Below, piece by piece: positions 12,397 through 23,743 of a stretch of 64,000 nt of DNA. The stretch comes from Isoetes taiwanensis. Lineage: Eukaryota > Streptophyta > Lycopodiopsida > Isoetales > Isoetaceae. The stretch covers positions 835,873-899,872 of the forward strand of contig JAJEKV010000048.1 of assembly GCA_021234155.1 (NCBI GenBank), written 5' to 3'. A program made the translations under genes and the position numbers. The notes under the pieces are model-generated. The model was given only the letters and a program-made list of their open reading frames with translations. It had not been told where the DNA came from and ran no database searches. Position 1 is the stretch's first letter. Every line of letters begins with the position of its first letter.

Positions 12397-14924
12397 TTCT
12401 TGCTTGTTCTATCCCAGTGTCCTCAACTTCTATATTGCTTAATTCTGTGTTAGTTCGATGAGCATAAATGTTGTGTGGTAGAAGTAGTGCCTTTTTTTTT
12501 GGTCAGAGTTTCCTTTATGCTGGGTCCCTTGCACAATTAATCTCTTATGCGCCCCTCCATTCGATAAAATTTCAATAGTGGATCTGATGGATCAACGGCC
12601 GAAGGCTATTGCCCATCAATTTAGGAAGAAAGAGTCTCAACTACCAAATGAATTGAATCTTCCCCAATTGGAATGAAAAGGACATGGCTGACAATATCTT
12701 GTGAAGTAAAATAAGAAAGCAATATAGCTTACCTACAGCGAAATGAGTTTCGCAAATCTTATATATCTTCCTATTCTTCCTACATATATGATTCCTAGAG
12801 GAAAAAAAAAAAACAATTTTCAGGGCAAAAAAAATACAAAAATAAATATCTCAAGCAAAAATAAATCTAAAAAAAATTACATTTGGTACCTGGAAGTGTT
12901 TTCCCGCCAAACAAGTCTAGTGGCTACAAAAGGTGCCCAATCCTGCCTCTACCACCGATCCTTTCTTTTCTGAACTTCTTTGCATTTTTTAGTTGTTTTG
13001 TCTTAATCCGGAGACAACATCATCTCTGCAAGCCTAATTTTGTTGAAGTGGTGTTATGACTATAGCAGATCTGCCCATTTTTGTTAAAGAATTTTTTCGG
13101 CGCTAAATTTGATTTGTCGGTTTTGAGTTTTTGGAGTTTATTCGGTCGAGCAACAGCGGCGGAGAGCATTCTAGCAACTATTGAGCTTGCATCTGCAAAT
13201 GGGTTTTGGGAATTTCGCTTAAGAGCTACTGGATTGACAGATTGACCTGTTTGGGCACAAAAATCCCCTATTTCTGCACTGAATTCTGCTGAGAGCTTGA
13301 AATATAGTTCGGTGAAGGCAGGAAAACATACCCAGGTAGGCCTAGATTGGCTATGGCGGAAACTTCTTGGCTCATTGGCATGTTTATCCAAATTTTCCTC
13401 TAATATTTTTTTCAAGCTCAGCTATGGATTTCTTTAACTTTCTGCTATCCAGTTCGCCTACAATTGCCACTATCGTCTGGCTATGGCCGGATTGATCAGC
13501 ACCTGTTGTTGGGTTCCCAAAAAGATATTCTGATAATTGCTCTAGAAGCTTCGCCTTTTAATATAAAAGAGGTTTGCTCTGCAACGGCCTGTCGGTTATT
13601 ATCGACACATTACGTTTGGAGTTCTGATAGCTTGTTGTTTCTGTGGCAGTCACCCTATCTTTGTTTTGCCTATCCCTTATGAAAGAAATAAGGCGTGCGT
13701 CTTTTAGATTGGTCATACTTGAAAATTCACAGTCGGACAATCTTTGCAACAGAGAGCTCTTTATTGTGATGGTTTTAAACAGCGGCAGGGCTTTTAAGCG
13801 GCAGAGTTTTTAAGAATGCTCTGGATTAGGGTTTTTAGGCATGCTCTGGATTAGAACCAGAGGTTCTGGAAGGTTCTTCTTTTTGCAACAACGACTTGCT
13901 CTGGCCTGCAAACTTTATGGCTGTTAAATGATCGTAGCATTGTTATCAATTGACGCCTTGCCGTTGTTGCTCCACAAATTCGCTTTTCTTTCTCTGTTTC
14001 TACAAGCATGTAAGCTTACTCTTTTAATCTGCATTAACCTATTAACAGCAGAGTTTCCTGTCCAGATTTCTAGCAAGATCTTTCCTTAAATCCTTATCAT
14101 GTAATAAATTGATGGTATGATGTTTCATAGAATAAAAATGGTCCGCAACCTAAAAAATTCTGGATTGTTTTGCTTACAGGAGATAGGAGGATTCATATAA
14201 ATTGTTGAATGGTATATTTATATGCCAACTGTTATGCAGCATTATCCTTGCTGTAAAAATTTAAGCCGTTAGTTTGCCGTTTTCTTTAAGCTACATGGCG
14301 AGCTCAAGATATTCAGCGGGCACAAAACGTGAGCCCTATTATGCATTCAAAATGTGTGCCTGTAGTGCTCAAGCGATTTGCATCTTATCTTATTTTGCAA
14401 TGTGCAGGAGATTCAAGGCTTCAATTAATCTTATCTCTCGCATTTTCAGAAGATTCGGGTCATTCTTTGGTTGGTGCAGAGGTTTTGTGACCACTTTGGA
14501 GGAGTATAAGTACCTGAGCAGCCCCATTTTTTTTGGGTAGGCTTTCGGTAAAGAGATTTCTAGCACCAGTTTGAAGATTTTAGTGAAAATTCTGGATTGC
14601 TTTGATTTTCCTTGGTGCATAAATAAAACAAAGTTGTTCTCTTGCATGCAGCATCAGATATCTCGCACTGTAATTTTATGCTTTGTTTGATATATTCTCA
14701 AGGCTTTTCCTCGGCAATTTGCATCTTCTTTGCAATCGTCATGCACTTTTGGCAGTACCAAATTGAGATGCAGAATATCAGCCACGATCATTAGACATTT
14801 TGATTTCCAGAGGAATCGCTGAAGCAGGTAGACCTAAACCATGTTTTATTTGCCATGCTTCTATTATCCCATCTAATGCCTATCTGGTGGAGAACAGCAG
14901 AGATAATCGAATAAACTTCTTAGG
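12397..14924. other. Spacer between the dirigent gene and copy B; one unrecognised frame
   Basis: The dirigent promoter must lie just right of 12397, but I could not point to a convincing TATA box. A 131-codon frame on the minus strand at 13415-13020 has no domain I recognise; it is lysine- and serine-rich with no signal peptide. Positions 12780-12880 are an A-rich low-complexity tract. The rest shows no coding pattern I trust. Confidence 0.35.
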
Positions 14925-15439
14925 CTGTAAACATTTTCTCTAAAGCAAGTTAACTCTGCTCTTGCAATCCGGCCATGGTTAGGATGAGATTCAAGCCGTT
15001 GTTGTAAGCTGTTTACCCAGGATGTGTTGCTTGATGTTTTGCTTTTTTTTCCATGGAAAATCGGCCATAATGTTGCTCAAATCTGGTCAAAGAACTTATA
15101 AACTTTGTTTTGCAACCTTGCCCTCTGTACTCTCACAAATGTTTTCTTTGTTTGGTCCTCTGCACAGCTCCTCTCCTTTGTAGCCTTGCACTATTCATTT
15201 GTTTGCACAGATTCCAAATTATTGTTGCAATTCCCAAAATAGATAATGCTGGGGCAAGCCTTAAAGGTGATCAGAGACATGCTGTGGGAGTCATGTTTTC
15301 CTATTTTCCTGCTTGCAATCTAAGTAGTATCACCTTGAAGATTGTTTGTTGTTGAGTTCTTCCTCTTATAGCTATCTTTATAATAGCACAAAGATTGAGT
15401 TCTAGGATAAGGCCTTCTTAGGAGAACTGGTCATTGCAG

Positions 15440-15653
15440 GTATTTGTTGCGAATGCAAACAAGCCACCAGAAATAGTGAGCATTTTTACTGCCAATAGGA
15501 GCAAGCTGCTTCGTTTCCTCAGAGATTTTAAGACACAAAATGATAAAGGTAGATTTATTCCTAACATTAGTGTTTCCTCAAAATGAATCCACCACGTACA
15601 TGCTTATTTTGTTGGGGGATGAGCAGCTTGATCAAGAACTAGCTCTTTAGTAG
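15440..15653 (+). pseudogene. MO25/CAB39-like C-terminal exon fragment, copy B
   Basis: Same exon as in copy A: VFVANANKPPEIVSIFTANR then SKLLRFLRDFKTQND. It is slightly closer to the family than copy A (PPEI and LLRFL match the common MO25 form). The 3' splice donor is damaged: the GGTAAAG of copy A is GATAAAG here (about 15541-15547). GDEQLDQELAL follows at about 15617-15650 and is closed at once by a TAG stop. No upstream MO25 exons were found. Together these mark it as a pseudogene fragment. Confidence 0.6.
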
Positions 15654-16781
15654 TGAATGAGATTGCCATTTTGGAACCTAGAGATGCCTAATAAATGATG
15701 CCTGATATATTGTATATTATATTGGTGGTTATTTTTTCTTCCAAAAATTCCAAGTGAGCAATTTGTTGTTGCAGATGGCTATGGCCATAATGTCCTGATA
15801 TATTCTATATCATATTTAAATGTTATTTTGTCTAATGAACAATTAGCTTGACCCATCTTTTCCAATTACAGATTCCTTGGAGGAATGATCTATTCTCTGT
15901 TTTGTGGATTGTTTCAGTCTACATGGAGTATGGCAGAGTTTATATGAAGTATACAAAAAATCCAGACTGAAAACATTCCTTTTGCACATGTTTGTTCGAG
16001 ACACGGTTTATCATATGCTCTTTAGAATGGAGTTTTGTGATCAAGTAGAGGTCGTTAGGAGCTGTGCTGCATTTGGCTTACTTTGGATAATATGTACTTG
16101 ATCGAGATATACTCTAATCTACGAGCTTCAAGTTTATGGAGACTTGGTATTCCAAGGGTCTATTTCATGTATTTGATATTTCCGCTTTTCAGTTAACAGC
16201 TTTGGAATGAAGATGGTAAAACATGCTATTCTTTGTGTTTCTGGATATAATAATTAAAGGTTAAAGATATCTGAATATTCGGAGTGAAAATGGTTTTGCA
16301 TGTATATAATTTGGCAGTACATCTCTTTGCTAAGTTTTCACCCCGGAAATTCAACACGATGGTCTGTTGATGGAGGTGCAAAAGGTGAAGGTATGTTAAC
16401 TAGTCTCCTCCATAGACGCCGGAACCGTTATATCCACATCTTTGAATGGCCTATTTACAGCAAAAAGAAAGAGCCTAGATTACTTTCTGGCCGAAATTGT
16501 TCATGGAAAACCACATACACTGTCAAATGTTGCTTTGCCCTAGCTCTGCTATCAAGTAGGCCTCGATCGATGCATCTCAGAAAGCACATCGATTTAGCCT
16601 ACGCTGCCATTTGCTTTGCCCTAGCTCTGCTATCAAGTAGCACGGGTGCATCTCAAAAAGCACATCGATCTAGCTTGAACAATCCAAAATAATTTTTTTG
16701 TTAAGAAAAGAATCGGGGCATGCCAGACTATTGAAACCCTAAATTTGGCGAGACCAGGACCACAAGATTGCATTTCTTATT

Positions 16782-17378
16782 CGAAATTTTAACCACCATC
16801 AAATTTCGCCCTTATTTGACAGCTTTTTAAAAAGCGAAAATCTCTGTTGAAATTCTGTCCATTTTTTGGGCGGCGCCGCCTCCTCTCTGTTTCCGCCGCT
16901 CCTCTCTGATTTTCCCCTCTGTTTCCTCTCTGTTTCTGCCCAACGCCATGTTTCGTCCTCTCTGTTTCATGCATTGCCATAGCCATGGATCCGGAGGAGC
17001 ATATGAAGCTGCAACCCTTTTTCATGAAGCCTCTGCCCTCTCACCATCTCTCCGACCCCTCTAACAGGAATTGGATCGATAGCTCCGGCCGTTGGCAGCC
17101 ATACAACTTGGAAATCGCTCCGGCCAAAATAGAAGTGATTTGGGATTTTATAGAAGCTATGGCGGAAAAATTAATGGCCAAATGATCGACATTATTCCGG
17201 CGCTTGTTTCCCAGGCCCTCAGATTTCCTTGTGAAGGATCCGATGCTTTGTCTATTCGCGGGTATGACCCTAAAGCCCTTGATTCTTACTTACAGGAAAA
17301 GACTGCTGCAAACTTACAGGAAAAACAGGAAAAGACTGCTGCAGATCTCTTCAAAATTTGATGGTGGTTAAAATTTCG
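16782..17378. repeat. 25-bp perfect inverted repeat with 547-bp interior
   Basis: Left arm 16782-16806 (CGAAATTTTAACCACCATC and onward) is the exact reverse complement of 17354-17378. The bases flanking the two arms do not form a 9-bp direct repeat, so a simple Mutator insertion is not shown. Confidence 0.85.
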
Positions 17379-17384
17379 TTGGAG

Positions 17385-17501
17385 AATTTGAGTGAGCATA
17401 AAATTTCTTGTGGAAATTTTGGCGGCACTGGCTGAGCCACCGGCCAGGACTCGCGAAGTCGGCTCAAAATTTCCACAAGAAATTTTAAGCTCACTCAAAT
17501 T
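17385..17501. repeat. 36-bp inverted repeat, 45-base GC-rich loop
   Basis: Arms 17385-17420 and 17466-17501 are complementary over 36 bp with one mismatch; the loop is GC-rich. A transcript would form a long hairpin. Confidence 0.85.
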
Positions 17502-20500
17502 ACTCCTTCCGAAAAAAAAGGGCCTTGAAATTTAAGCCCCAAAACACCTGTTCTTTCAGCTTCTAAAAATTTCAGGTTGATCTCTGACATTAACGCCGCT
17601 CCGTAGATCTCGATTGCAACGTCTGGGCCCCAGTTCACGCGGCCTTGCTTAGAGTCTCCGGCAAAAAACTCACGGAAGAGAAAAATGGGGGCAAATTTCA
17701 AGCCCCCTTTTTTTTCGTTGTAGAATTTTCGTGGAGGAAAATTTAAAACTGGGTGCCGCGTGCCGGTGACTGGCGTGGCGGGCTTGGGTTAATTCACCAC
17801 TCGCGGGCCAGTCGATGGCGGCCGCTAAAAATTTTTCAGCAAATTTTCTCGCTCAATGGAAAATTTCTACTTCCAAAATCAACGGCTCAAAAATAGTGCA
17901 CTCTAGAAATATTGTTTAGTACACCTACATGAATATAACAACGAAATCATAGAGAAACCATGCTAGAAAGCATATAAAAATACAAAAGTAACCCCCTATT
18001 ATTATGCTAGATATTTTGTTTGTAGCCATTTTTCCTAACATTATAACAAACTTTGCATTACAATTGTAACTGCTAAGATGCATATAATTTGAATTACATG
18101 GATCCCAATTAGTCCAGAATTACTAAAGACAAATGCATGATTTAGTCTATTTGACATGTCTAATGAGACTTTGAGATGATTCCAATTAGCTTTTGAATTC
18201 GCATGAAAAAGAAGGGTGTTAAAGGCTGCTTACAACAGGATCGGCGTGGCAAAATTAATTGTTATACATGATACATGGAGTGACCTTGAAAATTAGTTCA
18301 ATTCATTTTTGACGAAATATCTGCTTTCAAATGTACATATTTCGTTCTTGGGTATGGTATTCTTGTAATAAAAAAAGTAAACTAAAGTGTAGGTCCAGGA
18401 AATGGTCAAGATGAGAAAAACAAAAGGGAAAGTTACCCAAATGTCCTTGTGAAAGGATGAAATTCCAAAGAAAATCTGATGATCAATGGCATGCACAGGA
18501 TGCAAAGACAAAAACAGAATTTTCAAGACACGAATGAACAATGCAAAAAATAAAAACAATTTTCTTCAAGACACTAATTGCTCCAAGGAGATCGTCCAAA
18601 GTCAGAAATCTGGTTTTTTTTTTTTATTTGGCCTCTGTTTCTTTGTTCGCGAGCCTCATCAATTTGATGCTTGTTTCCTATTAAATTTCAAAAAATTGAT
18701 CTTGATCAATTTGCTCTTTAATAGCTCTTGAATCTGGCACGAATCTAGCATTTCTCGCTGCAGAATTATTCCGTATTGCCCAAGTTGGCCATGAATTCGA
18801 AACAAATCTGTTTATCTGGGAGGCAGATTTTGCTACAGCTTAAATTTGTGCCCAATTCGCTACAGCTGAAGTTTGTGCTCAATTCAAAATTTGCTACCCT
18901 TTTCATCAATTTGATGATCTATGGCATGAGTCTGAGCATGAATCTGGGTACCTAATTCATGAATCGAAGCGTTTCGCAAGGGCATTTTGCGCCTTTCCCT
19001 AATTCGTCTCTGTCCCATTGCCCACCCGAAGGGCATTTTCGAAATTTTTAATCTTATAAAGGCATTCCAGGAATATTTGCATTTCCATAACTTTCCCAAG
19101 ACAACATGGAAATAGGGTCGCAAAATCCGTGTAGGATTGAACCCTGTGCTGACATTTGGCACCTCCCTACAGTCCGGAATGGAAAGAGGGAAGCACATTC
19201 CATGCATATGAAATTTGGCAGGTTATAGCCGGTCATAGTTAATTTATTATTTATCTCATATGTAATTTAGATAGGCTAGATTCTATTCAATGATTCCCTC
19301 TTGAAAGAATGACACGTTTAAGTGCATGTTGTGCGATATAGTTCTATTGGAATTTTTTGACACGTAGCAAGAAATAAGAAAGAAACTTTGCTTGGAAGCC
19401 AAGCTACCTCGCCTATCAAGTTCAGATGAACTGCGGAGGCAGGAAGATAGAGGCACACTTATGGGAAGGGTTTTTTTTGCAAATGTTTTGAGGGGAGATG
19501 AGGTCTAATAGAAGAAGAGTACATTCCCTTTTTCTCTTCTTACTACATCTATGGATGGGGGCACCGCTTTGGAGAATTTTGGCTTCTTCTCTTCTGTGCT
19601 TAGAAATTTGCCTTTAACGGACCTGCGCTGGTTCGGAATGCCTGCATTTATTGATGATCGCTATAGCCAAATGTAGAAGCAAGGGTGTCTGTTCTGGTTT
19701 CTCTATGTTATTGTCACCATTTTTTCCATTGGAACTTCAGAATAACAGAATGGATCCATCTTTCCTAAACTTTTCAATTTGGCATTCTCTGATGTTGGAA
19801 ATAATAATTATATACTTTGTTTAGCTAAGGAAACTCGTCCACCATTTGGGATTGATTTTTCGGTGGATGCTACTAGAAGGTTTTTAGATGGTAGGGGCGT
19901 GATTGATGTCGCCTTAAGTTCTATTTCAAGCCCTTATTTATGTTTGTTCGATGTGTCTCAACAAATACACCATGTGGGATCATCAAATGGGTCACATCTT
20001 GCTTCAGGTTTATGTTTTTATACTGTATGCTGCCTATTTTATTGTTGAGCTTTATTTATATCTAATGTCTATTTGTAGGCATTCTAAGCTAGCGTTGTCA
20101 ATGATGCAGGTCAATTTATCATCTGTTTTTGCTATTCCAGGAGGAGTCTCCGTAAGCTTCCTAGACTTTTCAATTATGTCTCTAGAATATCTGGTTATGT
20201 TTTAGTTTGACAGGCAATTTGACTAGTGGTTCACACCATTTTGCAGGTTTATTGGATCTACTAATAGAAATATAACAAGTTTTTACTTGGGCCCAACGTC
20301 ACTAGAGGAGATGGCAAGGTTTGTCTTTAACCATCTGTTCTTTCAAAAATTATAAGTACTCAATAATGTTCCTAACATGTATAAGAAATGCAGGCAAATA
20401 GCTAAAGTTGTAGGTTCAGCCGGACCCAATCATGAATATGTTTTTTGGCACTTCAAATATTGGTACTTTCATGTTTTTTTAGACACTTTGTTATAATATG

Positions 20501-21643
20501 CATGGTACCTTCGTGTCTTTTCAAACACTTTGTTACGGAAAAGGGCATTTAGAAAATGGGAGCGCCATCTTTCTTGGTCTTTTTGTCTTTTTCCGCCCTT
20601 TTCTGTTCAAACTCGTTTCTTGATAGAAGCCACCCCTGAACTACAGAATTGGTGTTGGATCTGAAGGCAATTCAAGCAATTGAAGAGGCTATCCCTGTAG
20701 AGGGATAGCATTTTAGAACTGTAGACATTCTGCTCTTTTATGGAAACCAAAATTTTTGCAATTATAAAGCAGAGACAAAAGTTAATTTGTGGTTTTCTTC
20801 GTGGCTCTCCTGAAGAACTTTGGAATTCTTTCCTAATTGAAAATTTCTTCCCGGATAATCTCTTCTTGCAAGAATACAGTTTTGTACCAAGGTACATGTG
20901 GAATTTGAGATCGAGATCATTGACTCTGGTTAGAAGAATTTGTTGAAGCAAAAAGAATTCAAGCTAACCGCCATCTTGAGAATTCATTGCGGTGGTGGGA
21001 AGATAAAATTGTTGTCAAATTATACTCTCCTTGCTGAATTTGCTCAGTTTTTAGTGTTCCAGACATGACTAATCTCTATAGCTTAGCTTTTGTAGGTAAA
21101 TTATTCCACCCTTTTCGTCCAATTCGATCCTCTACTACCATTTAACCACCTATTTTCTCCTATTTAGCCTCCCCCATTTTTCCCTTGCTTAATTTCCCCT
21201 TTGTTGAATTAGGCTTTGAAGTTATCATGGTTCTAAATACTTTCCAAAACCTAAATTCCTCTACTCGCCTTTCCTCCCTTTGCTTTTTCAGCTCAAGAAA
21301 GAGGATAAAGGTGCTCTCCTCACACATCTTCATAAAATCGCGGTGATCCGGTCAAATTTCATTCCGTTTGGGAATTTTAAGGACTTTTCTCTCGCTCCAA
21401 AATAGCAACATGACTCCATTATCGGATAAGACTCCAATTTGGGATAACCTTTCCAAGGATCCAAAGTGCTCTCGGTGTTAGGCCTCGGATCAATCCCGCT
21501 CTGGTGTTCCTTTTCCTTATGGGGTCGCGAGGCCAGCAAATGAAGTACGCTCTGATGAAGCTTGGGATAATATTCTTCAACAAGAGAGACCAGACATTGC
21601 TTCAAATCTCGCCACTGTCCATGGTATTCATCTGAAATCCCCT

Positions 21644-23594
21644 ATGGTTCATGAAAAACTGAAATGCCTCTCAAATACTGCTGTCATTGTTAAAGTCAAT
21701 AAAGTTGGCATGAGCATTGAAAAATTATGGTCTTTCTTGTTATCCCTTCAAAAAGGTCTATCAATCAAAGCTGTATACTGGCTAAATTATCCATATATTA
21801 TGGTTGAGTGTGGCTGTCAAAGATCTGCAAATTTCCTGTTACATAGTGGTGTCCTTGTTTTGGAAAATTTCCACTGCTCATTTATAAAATGGAATCCTGT
21901 GCTTTCAATTGCTGATCTCAATAATTTCCATGTAGCTTCAATTATCCTTATTTGGCTTAAATCCAAATTTATTGGAATGAGGAATCGATCGTAAGTCTTT
22001 TCAACTCCATTGGAAATTATGTATCCCTTTGTTTATGCTCCCTATAAACCTCCTGTTGTTTATGTCCAAATTGACCTCTCTAAAGACATCCCAATTTCCA
22101 TTCCCTATACAGACTTTTTTGGCCAAAAAACCTCACTGGATCTTAGGTGGAATGGATTACCTCCAATTTGCTCTGCTTGTGATCTTAGGCATTTCTGGTT
22201 CACTAACCGCAAAGGAGAGCTATAAGGGGAAAAGAAATTCGATTCAAATGTCAAGGAGAACAATTCGACATTCCTAAATTGCTTACTCAAAGCATGACTA
22301 TTCTTAAAAAAACACCAAGAAGAAAAAGGCTTTCTTATGGAATAAGGTAAATGGTAGCTCGAGAAGAATTGCAAAAAAAAGATTGGAGAAAGGAATCCAA
22401 ATTGGTACAAATTCTCAATTTGTTGCTAATCATAAGGATTCTTCCAGTACATATACCAATAATTCTACAATCATGACTGCATCAGAAAGGTATATGGCAA
22501 AAGGGAAAGCTAAAGTTGGCACGGAAAATTCTAACACCAAGAATCTTCACTCTACTTTATCTCAAATTGCTAAAGATTCTAATGCTTTAGCTAACGTGAA
22601 ATCAAAGTTATATCTCCAATGCAAAATGGAATCTATCCAACTGGATTCCTTCCAAAGGTACAGAGATTCATTAACTAAGGAAATCCAAACAAAATATTCT
22701 TTGCAGAAAAAAGGTGACAGGGAATAATTTAAAAGGGCAACCGTGGATATTGGTGGCACATCTCAACATACCAACAAAGAAGAGAAATATTGCGTAAAAC
22801 CTCTAAAAGGTTTCCTTTTATCATCATCATGAAGAACCTGAAAAAAGTATGATGGAAAATCCTGCTGAAGATTCAAGCAAGCAAGAAAATGATGAGGTAA
22901 TTCATTGTTCTAATCAATTTGCTATCTTTACTAATTCACATGCAGAACAAATGGATTTACTGCATTCAGATGTTGAGGAGCCAATTCCTGTTCAGTCTAT
23001 TTTACCTTCACCAAAAACTCAGCCTATTTCTAAGCCCTCTCAAAAGGATTTCCTTGATCTATCTATCTTGATCTCATAGACCTATCCTCCCCTGATGACT
23101 CCTTGAACTGCCATGACCATCATGCTATTATCTCTGATAAATTTGTAAAACAGCTGGCTTCAATTGACTTCAATAAGGTTCAGATATCCTCGAGTCAGAC
23201 AAGTCAAGACACAAATAAATTGGAAAATGAGATGTGTTCACAAGGTTCGGATTCAAGTCAAGATTTAAATACAGATATAGAGTGTGGCATTGATTATGTC
23301 CCAGAGACTCCAGAGTGTGCTGATTTGCAGATCCTTGAACCTGCAAAGGCTTCACAAAGGCAAGTTCTCGAACCAATAAATAATAATAATTCTCCTAATT
23401 CTGATTTAAATAAAATGGCTATTAATGACATGTCTGTTAATAAGCTATTTGAATTTATTCCTGGAGGGATTTCATCTGATGAGTGTGACAGTGATAAAGA
23501 AAATTCTGGCACTAGGGAGAAAGATAACAATTGGGATTTGGAATATTACCTTAACTCTTCCACTATAGCTACCGATAAGAGATGCAGTCGGTAA
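21644..23594 (+). pseudogene. LINE ORF1 (gag-like, DUF4283 type), decayed
   Basis: The first segment (21644-21994) contains SANFLLHSGVLVLENFHCSF followed by IKWNP and NNFHVASIILIW. This has the layout of the DUF4283 RNA-binding domain found at the N terminus of plant LINE ORF1 proteins. A second frame (22010-22225) continues with a degenerate zinc-knuckle region, LPPICSACDLRHFW, where the usual CxxC...H...C spacing is lost. Later segments (22383-23594) are serine-, asparagine- and acid-rich linker with no domain. The frame breaks several times. The protein would have coated element RNA. Confidence 0.65.
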
Positions 23595-23743
23595 GTCTAG
23601 GGCTAATAGGAAAAAAACTATCCCAAACATTTCTAATACCCCTGCCAATAACACCAGAAGTAAAAACAAAAAGGAAAAAAAAGGGAAAGCTAAGGGCAAG
23701 TGCAGATGGATTCCTCTTATTTACTTTTTACCTACCTTAATCC

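Larger units (their letters stand above)
16782..17875. mobile_element. Foldback/MITE-like composite insertion in copy B
   Basis: In both copy A units the sequence runs CATTTCTTATTCAAAATCAA. In copy B the same sequence is split after CTTATT and resumes with AAAATCAACGG about 1.09 kb later, so this block was inserted. It contains a perfect 25-bp inverted repeat (16782-16806 with 17354-17378) enclosing 547 bp of GC-richer, coding-like DNA. That cargo includes an open frame at 16985-17185 beginning MDPEEHMKLQPFF, with no known match. Next comes a 36-bp inverted repeat with one mismatch (17385-17420 with 17466-17501). The outer ends of the whole block share only a short GAAATTTT-like similarity and no target-site duplication was certain. 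A gene fragment between inverted repeats suggests a Pack-MULE or foldback element. Confidence 0.55.
14925..20128 (+). repeat. Segmental duplication, copy B
   Basis: Colinear with copy A (about 6285-11228). It differs by carrying a 1.1-kb insertion (about 16782-17875), by having only one of the internal units that are tandem in copy A, and by running on at its right end (after about 20128) into the ChaC-like exons, whereas copy A ends abruptly. This suggests copy B keeps the original right-hand context and copy A is a truncated duplicate. Confidence 0.8.

Noticed and set aside
12199-12453. Plus-strand frames opposite the dirigent gene
   Set aside because: Shadows of the minus-strand dirigent frame, which has clear family motifs.
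19779-20048. An 89-codon plus-strand frame (GIDFSVDATRRFLDGRGVID and onward) as a ChaC N-terminal exon
   Set aside because: It lacks the ChaC GYGSL motif, and the matching stretch in copy A has stops. It may be coding but I cannot assign it.
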